Part shown: positions 56,431-64,000 of the stretch, piece by piece | Layout: each line of letters starts with the position of its first letter | How positions within the stretch are numbered: the first letter of the stretch is position 1 | Assembly (NCBI RefSeq): GCF_013112225.1 | Contig: NZ_JABFHI010000006.1 | Coordinates: 97,749-161,748, forward strand | Direction of reading: 5' to 3' | Length of the DNA stretch: 64,000 nucleotides | Source of the DNA: Vreelandella azerica | GTDB taxonomy: Bacteria; Pseudomonadota; Gammaproteobacteria; Pseudomonadales; Halomonadaceae | The notes under the pieces: model-generated | Databases searched by the model: none | Told to the model about the DNA's origin: nothing | Seen by the model: only the letters and a program-made list of their open reading frames with translations | Position numbers and translations under genes: made by a program

Positions 56431-58746
56431 ATGCCACTAAGACTTTTGCCCTGGCTAGGCATCTGGCTGTTGATGACGCTCGTTTTTATAGCAACACCCG
56501 TGCTGGCGCAAACGGCAGGCAATGCCGCTGAGAACGGCCAAGCTTCTTACACTACGCTGGCGGATATGCTCGAAAATGAACAGTCCCGTCAGGAGTTGAT
56601 TAACTTACTGCGTAATCAGGCATCGGCCGTGTCGGAAGATGTGCAGGCATCGGCTGCGCAAGGCAGCAATATGGATGCCGAGGATGTGTCCATTCCGCGC
56701 CAGATTGCTGAAATGACCAGTGGGGTTGTCGGTGATGTCGGCGAACAGCTGGAGCAGACGCTTTATATCGTCACCGACCTGTTTACAGGAGAGGGCGCTG
56801 GGGCCTTTGATTCGTCTGCTTTTATTAGCGCCAGTATCAATCTGGGACTGGTGGTGCTGGCGACCTTTATCCTGTTTGTCGTTTTTCGTCAGGTGAGTCG
56901 TCCACTCTTCACCAAACTCAGCCTATGGTCACGGGATGGCTATGGGCTGACACCGGTGCTGCGTCTGATTCTCTGCGTGGCCGTAGCCGCCTTGATTGAT
57001 GTGTTGATCGTGGCCTTTGCTTATGTGGGCGGCAACCTGCTTGCCACCTTTGCGATTGGCGAAACGGGGGATCTTTCCACTCGGGCATCACTCTTTCTGA
57101 ATGCCTTTCTGGTGATTGAACTGATCAAGGCCGCTGTACGGATGCTGTTCTCCTCCCGCTATGAAGGGCTGCGTTTGCTACCCATTTCAGCCAATGAAGC
57201 CTCCTACTGGAACCGCTGGCTGGCACGCCTAGTGGGGATGGTCGGCTACGGACTGATGGTCGCGGTGCCACTGGTCAATTTTTACCTGGCACCCGCACTG
57301 GGGCAGGCGCTGGGTACGCTCATCATGGTGTTTGCTTTTATTTATGCCGTGGTAGTGATACTCAAAAATCGTACACGTCTGCGTGACAACATCAATGTCC
57401 TTGCGCGCAAGTCCAGTTTTACCGCCAGCCGTGTCACGCTGCAGCTGTTTGCCCGTACTTGGCACCTCTTTGCCTTGCTTTATTTCCTGATGGTTTTTGT
57501 ATTGACCCTGACACGCCCAGCCGATGCCTTGCCCTACGTGCTCTTTGCCACCCTGCAAACCCTGGCAGCCGTAGTCGCAGGCATTCTGGTGTCGTCTTTC
57601 CTGACCCAGACCATCGGGCGGCGTATCACCCTTTCCAGCGAGCTGCGCCAGAAACTGCCGCTGCTGGAAAAGCGCCTGAACAGCTATGTGCCCAATGCGC
57701 TGCGCATATTGCGCACCATAATCGCAATTCTGGTAATCATGGTGGTGCTGGACGCCTGGGGCGCCTTTGATCTACCTACCTGGTATGCATCAGAAGGTGG
57801 TACTCAACTGATCAACAAGCTGATTAATGTTGCCTTTATCCTGATCCTGTCGATTGGTACCTGGTTAGGGCTTGCCAGCCTGATCGAGCATAAGCTGAAC
57901 CCGGATACCGGCAGCGGTGAGCCATCGGCGCGGGCCAAGACACTGCTTAGCCTGTTCCGTAACGCCCTGGCAATTGCCGTAGTCACCATGACCAGCATGA
58001 TAGTGCTGTCGGAAATCGGCATTAATATTGGCCCCCTGATCGCTGGTGCCGGGGTTCTGGGCCTGGCGATTGGTTTTGGTGCTCAAAAGCTTGTGCAGGA
58101 TGTGATTACCGGCATCTTCATCCAGGTGGAAAATGCCATGAATGCCGGCGATGTGGTCACCGTTGGTGGCGTGACAGGAACGGCAGAAAAACTCAGCATT
58201 CGCTCGGTGGGTATCCGTGACCTTTCCGGCACCTATCATATTGTGCCGTTTTCCAGCGTGGATACCGTCTCCAACTACATGCGCGAATACGGCAACCATA
58301 TCGGCGAGTACGGCATTGCCTACCGTGAAAGCATTGATGAAGCGGTTGAGCAGTTGCATCTGGCCTTTGAAGACCTTAAAGCTAGCGAGGAGCATGGCTT
58401 TAAACTGCTGGCGCCTCTGGATGTACCCGGCGTGGTGGCTCTGGCCGACAGCTCGGTCAATATCCGCGTTGTTATCAAGACCACACCCGGCGATCAATGG
58501 TCGGTAGGGCGGGCCTATAACCGTCTGGTCAAGCTGCGCTTTGATCAGGCTGGCATTGAGATTCCCTTCCCGCATACCACCATGTATTTTGGAGAGGATA
58601 AGGCTGGCAAGTCTCCAGCCGCCAATATCCGCGTGCTGGACGCCATGCCGGATAAGAAAGTTGAAGTGCGTCACGATGATCCGAAACAGAGTCTGCAAAG
58701 CTACTCCGACTCATCAAACGCCAACCCCACAGGAGATGAGCTCTAG
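56431..58746 (+). CDS. Large MscS-type mechanosensitive channel (YbiO-like)
   Basis: A 771-residue channel-type protein. A signal peptide (ending VLAQ) and a long periplasmic domain are followed by about eight to ten helices. The pore helix and beta domain of MscS follow: IGPLIAGAGVLGLAIGFGAQKLVQDVITG, EKLSIRSVGIRDLSG and IPFPHTT. Length fits YbiO. The channel would open at osmotic downshift to release solutes, the counterpart of the importers in this window. GAGG is 10 bases before the ATG. Confidence 0.9.
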   Translation: MPLRLLPWLGIWLLMTLVFIATPVLAQTAGNAAENGQASYTTLADMLENEQSRQELINLLRNQASAVSEDVQASAAQGSNMDAEDVSIPRQIAEMTSGVVGDVGEQLEQTLYIVTDLFTGEGAGAFDSSAFISASINLGLVVLATFILFVVFRQVSRPLFTKLSLWSRDGYGLTPVLRLILCVAVAALIDVLIVAFAYVGGNLLATFAIGETGDLSTRASLFLNAFLVIELIKAAVRMLFSSRYEGLRLLPISANEASYWNRWLARLVGMVGYGLMVAVPLVNFYLAPALGQALGTLIMVFAFIYAVVVILKNRTRLRDNINVLARKSSFTASRVTLQLFARTWHLFALLYFLMVFVLTLTRPADALPYVLFATLQTLAAVVAGILVSSFLTQTIGRRITLSSELRQKLPLLEKRLNSYVPNALRILRTIIAILVIMVVLDAWGAFDLPTWYASEGGTQLINKLINVAFILILSIGTWLGLASLIEHKLNPDTGSGEPSARAKTLLSLFRNALAIAVVTMTSMIVLSEIGINIGPLIAGAGVLGLAIGFGAQKLVQDVITGIFIQVENAMNAGDVVTVGGVTGTAEKLSIRSVGIRDLSGTYHIVPFSSVDTVSNYMREYGNHIGEYGIAYRESIDEAVEQLHLAFEDLKASEEHGFKLLAPLDVPGVVALADSSVNIRVVIKTTPGDQWSVGRAYNRLVKLRFDQAGIEIPFPHTTMYFGEDKAGKSPAANIRVLDAMPDKKVEVRHDDPKQSLQSYSDSSNANPTGDEL

Positions 58747-58770
58747 TTTTTAGCGGTTATCTACCTGCTG

Positions 58771-58808
58771 AACCAACAAGGCCGCCCGATTGGGCGGCCT
58801 TGTTGGTT
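58771..58808. terminator. Strong bidirectional hairpin between mscS-type gene and folM
   Basis: A perfect 17-base stem (58771-58787 with 58792-58808) around GATT. Both converging genes end close to it. Confidence 0.85.
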
Positions 58809-58819
58809 GGTGAGTTTCA

Positions 58820-59578
58820 TCAGCCTGGGTAATTTTCCGAGTGGCGGCCTTCGAGGTTGATGGATTCGCCACCATCCACAAACAGGATTTGGCCGACTAC
58901 AAAGGCGTTATCCAGCAGGTAATGCAGGGCTTGCACCAGATGATCCGGGTGACCCTGGCGGTCAGCGGGAATCCCCTCGATGCGCCACTGGATATAATCG
59001 CTAGTGCGCTGGGAGGCTGGCAACACCACGCCAGGGGCGATGCCATTGACGCGCAGGCGTGGGGAAAACTCCAGCGCGGCCATGCGGGTCATGTCGGCCA
59101 GGCTCTTCTTTGACAGCAGATAGGCCGCGTACGGATACTGGTGATAGGCCACCTTGTTATCGATGATGTTGACCACACGGCCCTCATTAACCGCGTCAGC
59201 AAAGTGGCGGGTCAATAGCAGTGGGGTAAACATATTGACGCGAAACTGGGTTTCCAGCATGGCCAGCTCTGTCTCGGCGATGGGGGCTGGTTCATAGGCG
59301 GACGCGCTGTTGACCAGCACGTTCAAGTGCGGGAAACGTGCTTTGACGCGCTGAACAAGCCCGCCCAGATCGTCTTCAGCGGCGTTACTGAGAAAGTTGC
59401 AGCTAAACACCTCGCAATCGCGGCCGGATGCGCGGATGCCCTCTGCCACCTCGTCTGCCTCCTGGCGAGAGCTGTTGACGTGCAGGGCGATATCGTAGCC
59501 AGCCGATGCCAATGCCTCTGCAAAGTGGCGACCAAGGCGGGTGGCGCCGCCGGTAATTAGTGCTGCCTGAGCGCTCAT
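58820..59578 (-). CDS. folM: Dihydromonapterin reductase FolM (SDR family)
   Basis: A 252-residue short-chain dehydrogenase. The cofactor site is ALITGGATRLGRHFAEALAS, the active site is YPYAAYLLSKKSL (Tyr-x3-Lys), and the NSASAYEPAPIAETEL and DGGESINL segments are typical of pteridine reductases. The ATG at 59578 has GAGGAAA 7 bases upstream. It is divergent from folK, supporting a pterin substrate. Confidence 0.85.
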   Translation of the reverse strand: MSAQAALITGGATRLGRHFAEALASAGYDIALHVNSSRQEADEVAEGIRASGRDCEVFSCNFLSNAAEDDLGGLVQRVKARFPHLNVLVNSASAYEPAPIAETELAMLETQFRVNMFTPLLLTRHFADAVNEGRVVNIIDNKVAYHQYPYAAYLLSKKSLADMTRMAALEFSPRLRVNGIAPGVVLPASQRTSDYIQWRIEGIPADRQGHPDHLVQALHYLLDNAFVVGQILFVDGGESINLEGRHSENYPG

Positions 59579-59728
59579 GACGGTTTCCTCATCGGGTAAG
59601 AAGGTGCATTCAAAAGTGAGCCATACTTTCAGCGTGAGGCAAGCGTTTGTCAATAAGTTGTACAGCACTTGCACAAAAAGCAGGAATCGTTAGGCTAATA
59701 TTCTTTTCAATCTTCGAGGATGTTGATC

Positions 59729-60160
59729 ATGTCGCAAGCGCCCGCACAGGCCCACCCGGAACGGCACGAATGCGTCATCTCGATCGGGTCGAATATTGAC
59801 CCCGACTACCATTTTGCACAGGTGATCGAGATTCTGGAGACGGAATGCGACCTGCTGGCGCGGACACAGCCGATTCGCACCACACCGGTAGGGTTCCAGG
59901 CCCAGCCTGACTTCCTCAACAGCGCCGTGCTTGTCGCGACCTCGCTTGAGCGGCCCGACTTCAAGGCGTATCTGAAAGAAGTTGAAGATCGCTTGGGGAG
60001 GGTGCGTGGCCCGATCAAATCCGGCCCGCGGACCATGGATCTGGATATTGTGGCCTGGGACGGCAAGGTAGTGGATGACGGCTACCATCAGCATGACTAC
60101 GTGCGCGAGCCCGTGGATGATCTGCTGGCACAAACAGGCCGTGAAGTGCTTGATTCATGA
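59729..60160 (+). CDS. folK: HPPK folate enzyme FolK
   Basis: 6-hydroxymethyl-7,8-dihydropterin pyrophosphokinase, about 143 residues. Motifs: CVISIGSNIDPDYHFAQ near residue 15, RTTPVGFQAQPDFLNSAV, and the GPRTMDLDIVAWDGKV pterin-binding stretch. GAGGA is 8 bases before the ATG at 59729; an ATG three codons upstream is possible. It catalyses the step before folate synthesis. Confidence 0.92.
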   Translation: MSQAPAQAHPERHECVISIGSNIDPDYHFAQVIEILETECDLLARTQPIRTTPVGFQAQPDFLNSAVLVATSLERPDFKAYLKEVEDRLGRVRGPIKSGPRTMDLDIVAWDGKVVDDGYHQHDYVREPVDDLLAQTGREVLDS

Positions 60161-60213
60161 AGGAAGGGTTGCCCACCCCACAGCGCCTGCAGGATGGGCG
60201 GGTAGTACGCTGA

Positions 60214-61771
60214 TCAGTCGATAATGCCCTGTTCACGCGCCATGGCGTAGGCCGCCTGAGGGCCTTTCCACAGCGACGGCAGAATGATCAGCGACACCGG
60301 AATGGCGGTGATCACGATAAACTGCTGCAGCACGCCAATCTGGCCCGCGCCCATGTAGAGCAGGATGGCTGCCATCAGCGCCATGGCAATTCCCCAGAAA
60401 GCCCGCAGAACCGAGTTGGGCTGGTCGTGGCCAGCGCTGACCATGGCAATCGCATAGCTCATGGAATCCCCGGTGGTGGCCACGAAGATGGTGGTCAACA
60501 GCAGAATTGCCAGTGCCATTAGGGTACCACCGGGTAGCGCTTGGGCGACGGTCAGGGTCGCGACATCAAACTGGAAGTTGTTGAGCGCTTCCGTCAGGTC
60601 AATCACTCCGGTCAGCTGATAATAGATACCTGAGCCGCCCAGTAGTGTGAACCAAACCGTGGTCGCAATTGGCGCCATGATTGCTACCGCCAGAATCATT
60701 TCGCGCACTGAGCGGCCACGGGAAATGCGTGCCACAAAGATAGCCATCAAGGGCGCATAGCCGATAAACCAGGCAAAGAAGAATACCGTCCACCACTGCA
60801 TCCACCAGGCGGGCGCAGTATCTGCCGTCATGGTGGCCATGCTGAAAAATTCACTGATGTAAGCGCCCATGCTGGCGGCGTAGGTATTGACCAGGAACAG
60901 CGTCGGGCCAAAGATGAAAATCACCGCGCCAATCGCCAGGGCCAGAAACACATTAAAGCGGCTAAGCATCTGAATGCCTTTGTGTACGCCACTCAGTGAC
61001 GACGCCACATAGACGCTGGCTAGAAGTGCAAGGATAATCAGCTGGCCGATATAGCCTTCCGGAAGCCCAAACAGCTCATGCAGGCCGAAGCTGACCTGGG
61101 TGGCCAGAAAGCCAATCGGCCCGACGGTGCCGGCCACCAGGGCAATTACACAGCAGGCATCAACAACACCGCCCAGCGGGCCCTGCATCAAACGCTTGCC
61201 CAGAACCGGGTATAACAGGGTGCGCGGCTGCAGCGGCTGGCCCTTTACATAGTGGGCATGAGCCAGGACCACGGCGGTCAGCGAGCCCAGCACCGCCCAG
61301 GCCAGAAAGCCCCAGTGCATGAAGGATTGAGCCAGAGCACCGCTGACCGCTTCCGCCGTACCGGCTTCGGTATCAAAGGCGGGCGGCGTGACGACGAAAT
61401 GATACACCGGCTCACCCGCAGCAAAAAAAGACGCCGCCGCCGGCCAGCAGGGTACACAGGATGATAGAGAGCCACTTGAAAGTGCTCATTTCTGGCGTAT
61501 CAAGATTGCCGATCTTGGCCTTGGCAGCGGGCGTGAGCGCCAGACCGATGGCAATAAAGAAGGTCGCGATCAGCAATAGCTGGAAATAGGTGCCCAGGGT
61601 CAGCGCTGTCCAGGCAAAGCCTGAACTGATGCTGTCGGCCACCAGGTCGATATCAAACAGCGACATCAGCAGAAAGGCGACAATAAAGCCAACGCTGAGT
61701 ATCAGGACAACAGGATCACCCAAGGCGCGTAGGCCACCAGGTTGAGGAGGTTCGTTTGGGGAATGAGGCAT
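60214..61771 (-). CDS. BCCT-family betaine/choline/carnitine transporter, frameshifted
   Basis: A sodium-coupled uptake carrier with about 12 helices, repaired length about 519 residues. Family motifs: MQWWTVFFFAWFIGYAPLMAIFVARISRGR, ATTGDSMSYAIAM, and the GTVGPIGFLATQ helix start. The first frame ends at 61412. The A-run at 61423-61429 (plus strand) has seven As where six keep the frame, giving LAGGGVFFAAGEPVYHF. This is the only probable extra base in the window. The C-terminal tail is short, unlike choline-regulated BetT. The substrate is not fixed by sequence. Confidence 0.88.
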
Positions 61772-61917
61772 CAAGGCCACCCTTTAGGTTGGTTTGTTTA
61801 AAGCAGGGGATTTGTAAGCAACAAGGCTTCAGGCGGGTCTTGAAAAAGACCAAAGAGCGGATAACGGTCTTGCTGGCGCGATTCAACCGTTAAAAAACGT
61901 CGGCAGAAAAGACGTGT

Positions 61918-61946
61918 AAAAAAAAGCGCCATTCATTGAATGGCGC
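61918..61946 (-). terminator. Minus-strand terminator between BCCT gene and rnz
   Basis: On the minus strand GCGCCATTC and GAATGGCGC pair around a 3-base loop (61926-61946), followed by eight Ts (61918-61925). It lies upstream of the BCCT start and of rnz, so it seems to catch minus-strand transcripts that have crossed rnz. Confidence 0.8.
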
Positions 61947-62021
61947 GGATTTCGGGCATAATGATAACAAGCTGTTAGACGTAAGTCGAGCCATACAGCC
62001 GCAACGTCAGGGGAGCAGACA

Positions 62022-62984
62022 ATGAATCTGGTATTTCTGGGTACCTCGGCAGGGGTACCCACTAAGGTAAGAAACGTGTCCGGGCTTGCCCTGCGGGAAA
62101 GCAAGGGCAAGGGATGGTACTTGGTGGACTGTGGTGAGGGCACCCAACATCAGATCCTGCGTACCAGACTGTCGCTCACCTCATTAAAAGCCATTTTTAT
62201 CAGCCATATACACGGCGACCACTGCTATGGGCTGCCCGGCCTGCTGGCTAGTGCCGCTATGCACAGTCGGCAGGCGCCGCTGACAATTGTGGCCCCTGCG
62301 GGTGTCAGGGCGTGGCTGGAAGCCACCTTTGAACACACACAGCTAGGGCTACCCTTTGCGCTGGAATTCATCTGTTCTGATCAGTTGCCCGCCGTTGAAT
62401 TCGAAAACATCGCCGTGACCACCACCCGGCTGTCACACCGGGTGCCTTGCTACGCCTACACTTTCACGGAAAAACACCCTGATGCGGTGTTGAATATCGA
62501 AAAACTGCGCCAGAAGGGGGTGCCAAGAGGCCCTTTATGGGGCCAGCTAAAGCAGGGGATGGATATTGAGGTGGCCGGTGAACGCCTGACAAGCGATGCG
62601 TTTCTGACGTTTAGTCATCCGCCAAGGAAAATCGTGATTGCGGGAGACAATGATCAACCGGTATTACTGCGTGAAGCCTGCCAGGGGGCCCAGGTGCTGG
62701 TGCATGAAGCCACCTACAGCCAGGCCCTGGCCCAGAAAGCCAGTGACGTAGGGCACAGCGATGCCCAACGCGTGGCGGCTTTTGCTGAATCCGTGCAGCT
62801 GCCACATCTGGTGCTGACCCATTTCAGCCCACGCTACCAGCCGGGCAGCCAGGGGTCACCTTCTATCGAGGATCTCCGCCAGGAAGCCGCCAGCGTCTAT
62901 TCAGGGGCGCTGCATCTGGCCCGAGATCTGGCGGAATACCGCCTGGACAAGACAGGCCACCTGGCCGAAATGACTGGCGAATAG
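62022..62984 (+). CDS. rnz: Ribonuclease Z
   Basis: A 320-residue metallo-beta-lactamase-fold nuclease that trims tRNA 3' ends. The zinc site HIHGDHCYGLPG is at residues 62-73, then LSHRVPCYAYTF, VIAGDN, LVHEATY and the terminal THFSPRY. It begins MNLVFLGTSAGVPT. A CATAAT/TTGAAT pair upstream (61936-61962) is a weak promoter candidate. It converges on the truncated TRAP gene with a 10-base gap. Confidence 0.95.
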   Translation: MNLVFLGTSAGVPTKVRNVSGLALRESKGKGWYLVDCGEGTQHQILRTRLSLTSLKAIFISHIHGDHCYGLPGLLASAAMHSRQAPLTIVAPAGVRAWLEATFEHTQLGLPFALEFICSDQLPAVEFENIAVTTTRLSHRVPCYAYTFTEKHPDAVLNIEKLRQKGVPRGPLWGQLKQGMDIEVAGERLTSDAFLTFSHPPRKIVIAGDNDQPVLLREACQGAQVLVHEATYSQALAQKASDVGHSDAQRVAAFAESVQLPHLVLTHFSPRYQPGSQGSPSIEDLRQEAASVYSGALHLARDLAEYRLDKTGHLAEMTGE

Positions 62985-62994
62985 GCGCTCAGCA

Positions 62995-64000
62995 TTAGCT
63001 GCCTGACCAGCCCATCAGCATGGGCACGTACAACACCAGCAACAGCACGCCGATCAGCCCGAGAAGATAGGGAATGATGGCGCGGGTGATCTGCTCCAGC
63101 GGCAGCCGGGTAACCGATGAGGCGACATACAGATTGATCGCCACCGGCGGGGTAATCATGCCGATGGCCAGCCCCATGACGATAATCAGCCCGAAATGAA
63201 TCGGGTCGATACCCAGTTGCAGGATCAGCGGCAGCAGTACCGGGGTGAGAATAATCAGGGCACTGGCGGTCTCGATAAACACCCCTGTCAGCAGGATCAC
63301 ACCAACAATCAGCAGCATGATGACGTAAGGGTTCTCCGACAGTGACAGCACCGCCTGAGCAATCGCACCGGGCACCTGCCAGCTGGAAAGCGTCCAGCTC
63401 AGCACCGCCGACATGGCAATCACCAGCATGATGACCGACGTAGTGATCGCCGAGCGGATCAGCACATAGTAGATCGCCTTCGGGGTCAGGTCGCGGTAGA
63501 CAAACAGCGAGACCAGCAGGGCATAGTTGACCGCCACAACGGCCGCCTCTGACGGCGTAAAAATCCCCGAGAAGATACCCCCGAGGATAATCACCGGCGT
63601 CATCAGCCCCCAACTGGCATCCTTGAAGGTGTACCAGATCGTTGCCAATGACAGCGCCGTGCCATGGGGGTATTGGCGTTTGTAAGCCTGCACAATGGCA
63701 ATTGCCATCAGCCCCAGGCCCATGGCTACACCGGGAATAAAACCGTTCAGAAACAGCTTGGATACTGACTGCTGGGCAATCACGGCGTAGATGATCATTG
63801 GCACTGAAGGCGGAATGACGACACCAATCGTGCCGCTGGCGGCAATCAGGCTGGCCGCTGAGGCAGGGTCATAACCCTTGCGCCTGAGCTCCGGTACCAG
63901 GCTTGAGCCAACCGCTGCTGTGGTAGCGGCGCCAGAGCCTGAAATAGCGGCGAAGAACATCCCCGCCATCACCGAGACAATCGACAGCCCGCCGCGCATA
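62995..64000 (-). CDS. TRAP transporter large permease (DctM type), truncated by the window
   Basis: The C-terminal 334 residues of a DctM permease; about 90 N-terminal residues lie beyond the window. Motifs: AISGSGAATTAAVGSSLVPE, IGVVIPPSVPMIIYAVI and GIFTPSEAAVVAVNYALL. It is a third TRAP system, distinct from the TakP-like and Tea systems. Substrate unknown. Its small subunit and binding protein are expected beyond the window edge. Confidence 0.9.
   Translation of the reverse strand, partial: MRGGLSIVSVMAGMFFAAISGSGAATTAAVGSSLVPELRRKGYDPASAASLIAASGTIGVVIPPSVPMIIYAVIAQQSVSKLFLNGFIPGVAMGLGLMAIAIVQAYKRQYPHGTALSLATIWYTFKDASWGLMTPVIILGGIFSGIFTPSEAAVVAVNYALLVSLFVYRDLTPKAIYYVLIRSAITTSVIMLVIAMSAVLSWTLSSWQVPGAIAQAVLSLSENPYVIMLLIVGVILLTGVFIETASALIILTPVLLPLILQLGIDPIHFGLIIVMGLAIGMITPPVAINLYVASSVTRLPLEQITRAIIPYLLGLIGVLLLVLYVPMLMGWSGS

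Overview
The window looks like a chromosome segment of a moderately halophilic gammaproteobacterium of the Halomonas group. The strongest markers are a teaABCD ectoine/hydroxyectoine TRAP uptake operon whose TeaA and TeaD closely resemble the Halomonas elongata proteins, a BCCT solute transporter, a large MscS-type channel, two further TRAP systems, and Pseudomonas/Halomonas-type gene order (engB, cytochrome c4, dsbA, an EEP-family protein; glnK-amtB; fpr next to finR). No tRNA, rRNA or CRISPR array was seen.

Layout. 1-6.8 kb: end of an unidentified gene, engB, cytochrome c4, dsbA, an EEP hydrolase and a TakP-like TRAP system. 6.9-11.5 kb: thiD, a chalcone-isomerase-like protein, dtd, an ABC-F ATPase and a TIGR02444 protein. 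11.7-15.2 kb: teaABCD. 15.4-19.5 kb: an FKBP isomerase, a PHB-depolymerase-like esterase, Sco and its neighbour, and an AEC permease, followed by a good candidate small RNA gene (19.53-19.67 kb). 19.7-27.7 kb: trmB, thiG-thiS, a DUF423 protein, a beta-lactamase-fold hydrolase, a thioesterase, malate synthase G, a lysophospholipase-like hydrolase and a flavin reductase. 27.7-33.7 kb: the accessory region. The competence helicase gene yifB/comM is split by a 3.8-kb element with a large serine integrase. A higBA toxin-antitoxin pair lies beside it, between the true yifB 3' end and a decayed copy of that end. 33.8-46.3 kb: ubiK, a sigma-54-driven glnK-amtB locus with a second glnK, fpr/finR, aapJQMP, hemE-speE. 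46.5-53.9 kb: ribA, djlA, dxs, an xseB-ispA reading frame, serA, trhO. 54-64 kb: an enoyl-CoA hydratase, an IclR regulator, a YqaA protein, an MscS channel, folM, folK, a BCCT transporter, rnz and a truncated TRAP permease.

Sequence quality. Seventeen otherwise normal genes, several of them normally essential (engB, ribA), are each broken by one or two small indels, mostly one missing base in a run of identical bases. Restoring the base rebuilds a full-length protein in nearly every case. I read most of these as base-calling errors, so they are annotated as single genes with a frameshift. The yifB interruption is different and is a real insertion.

How the genes fit together. Much of the window serves osmotic and nutrient handling: ectoine uptake (teaABCD), a BCCT carrier, amino-acid ABC import, keto-acid TRAP import, ammonium uptake under sigma-54 control, and a mechanosensitive channel for solute release. 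The rest is cofactor metabolism (thiamine, riboflavin, folate, haem, isoprenoid, ubiquinone) and envelope redox functions (DsbA, cytochrome c4, Sco).
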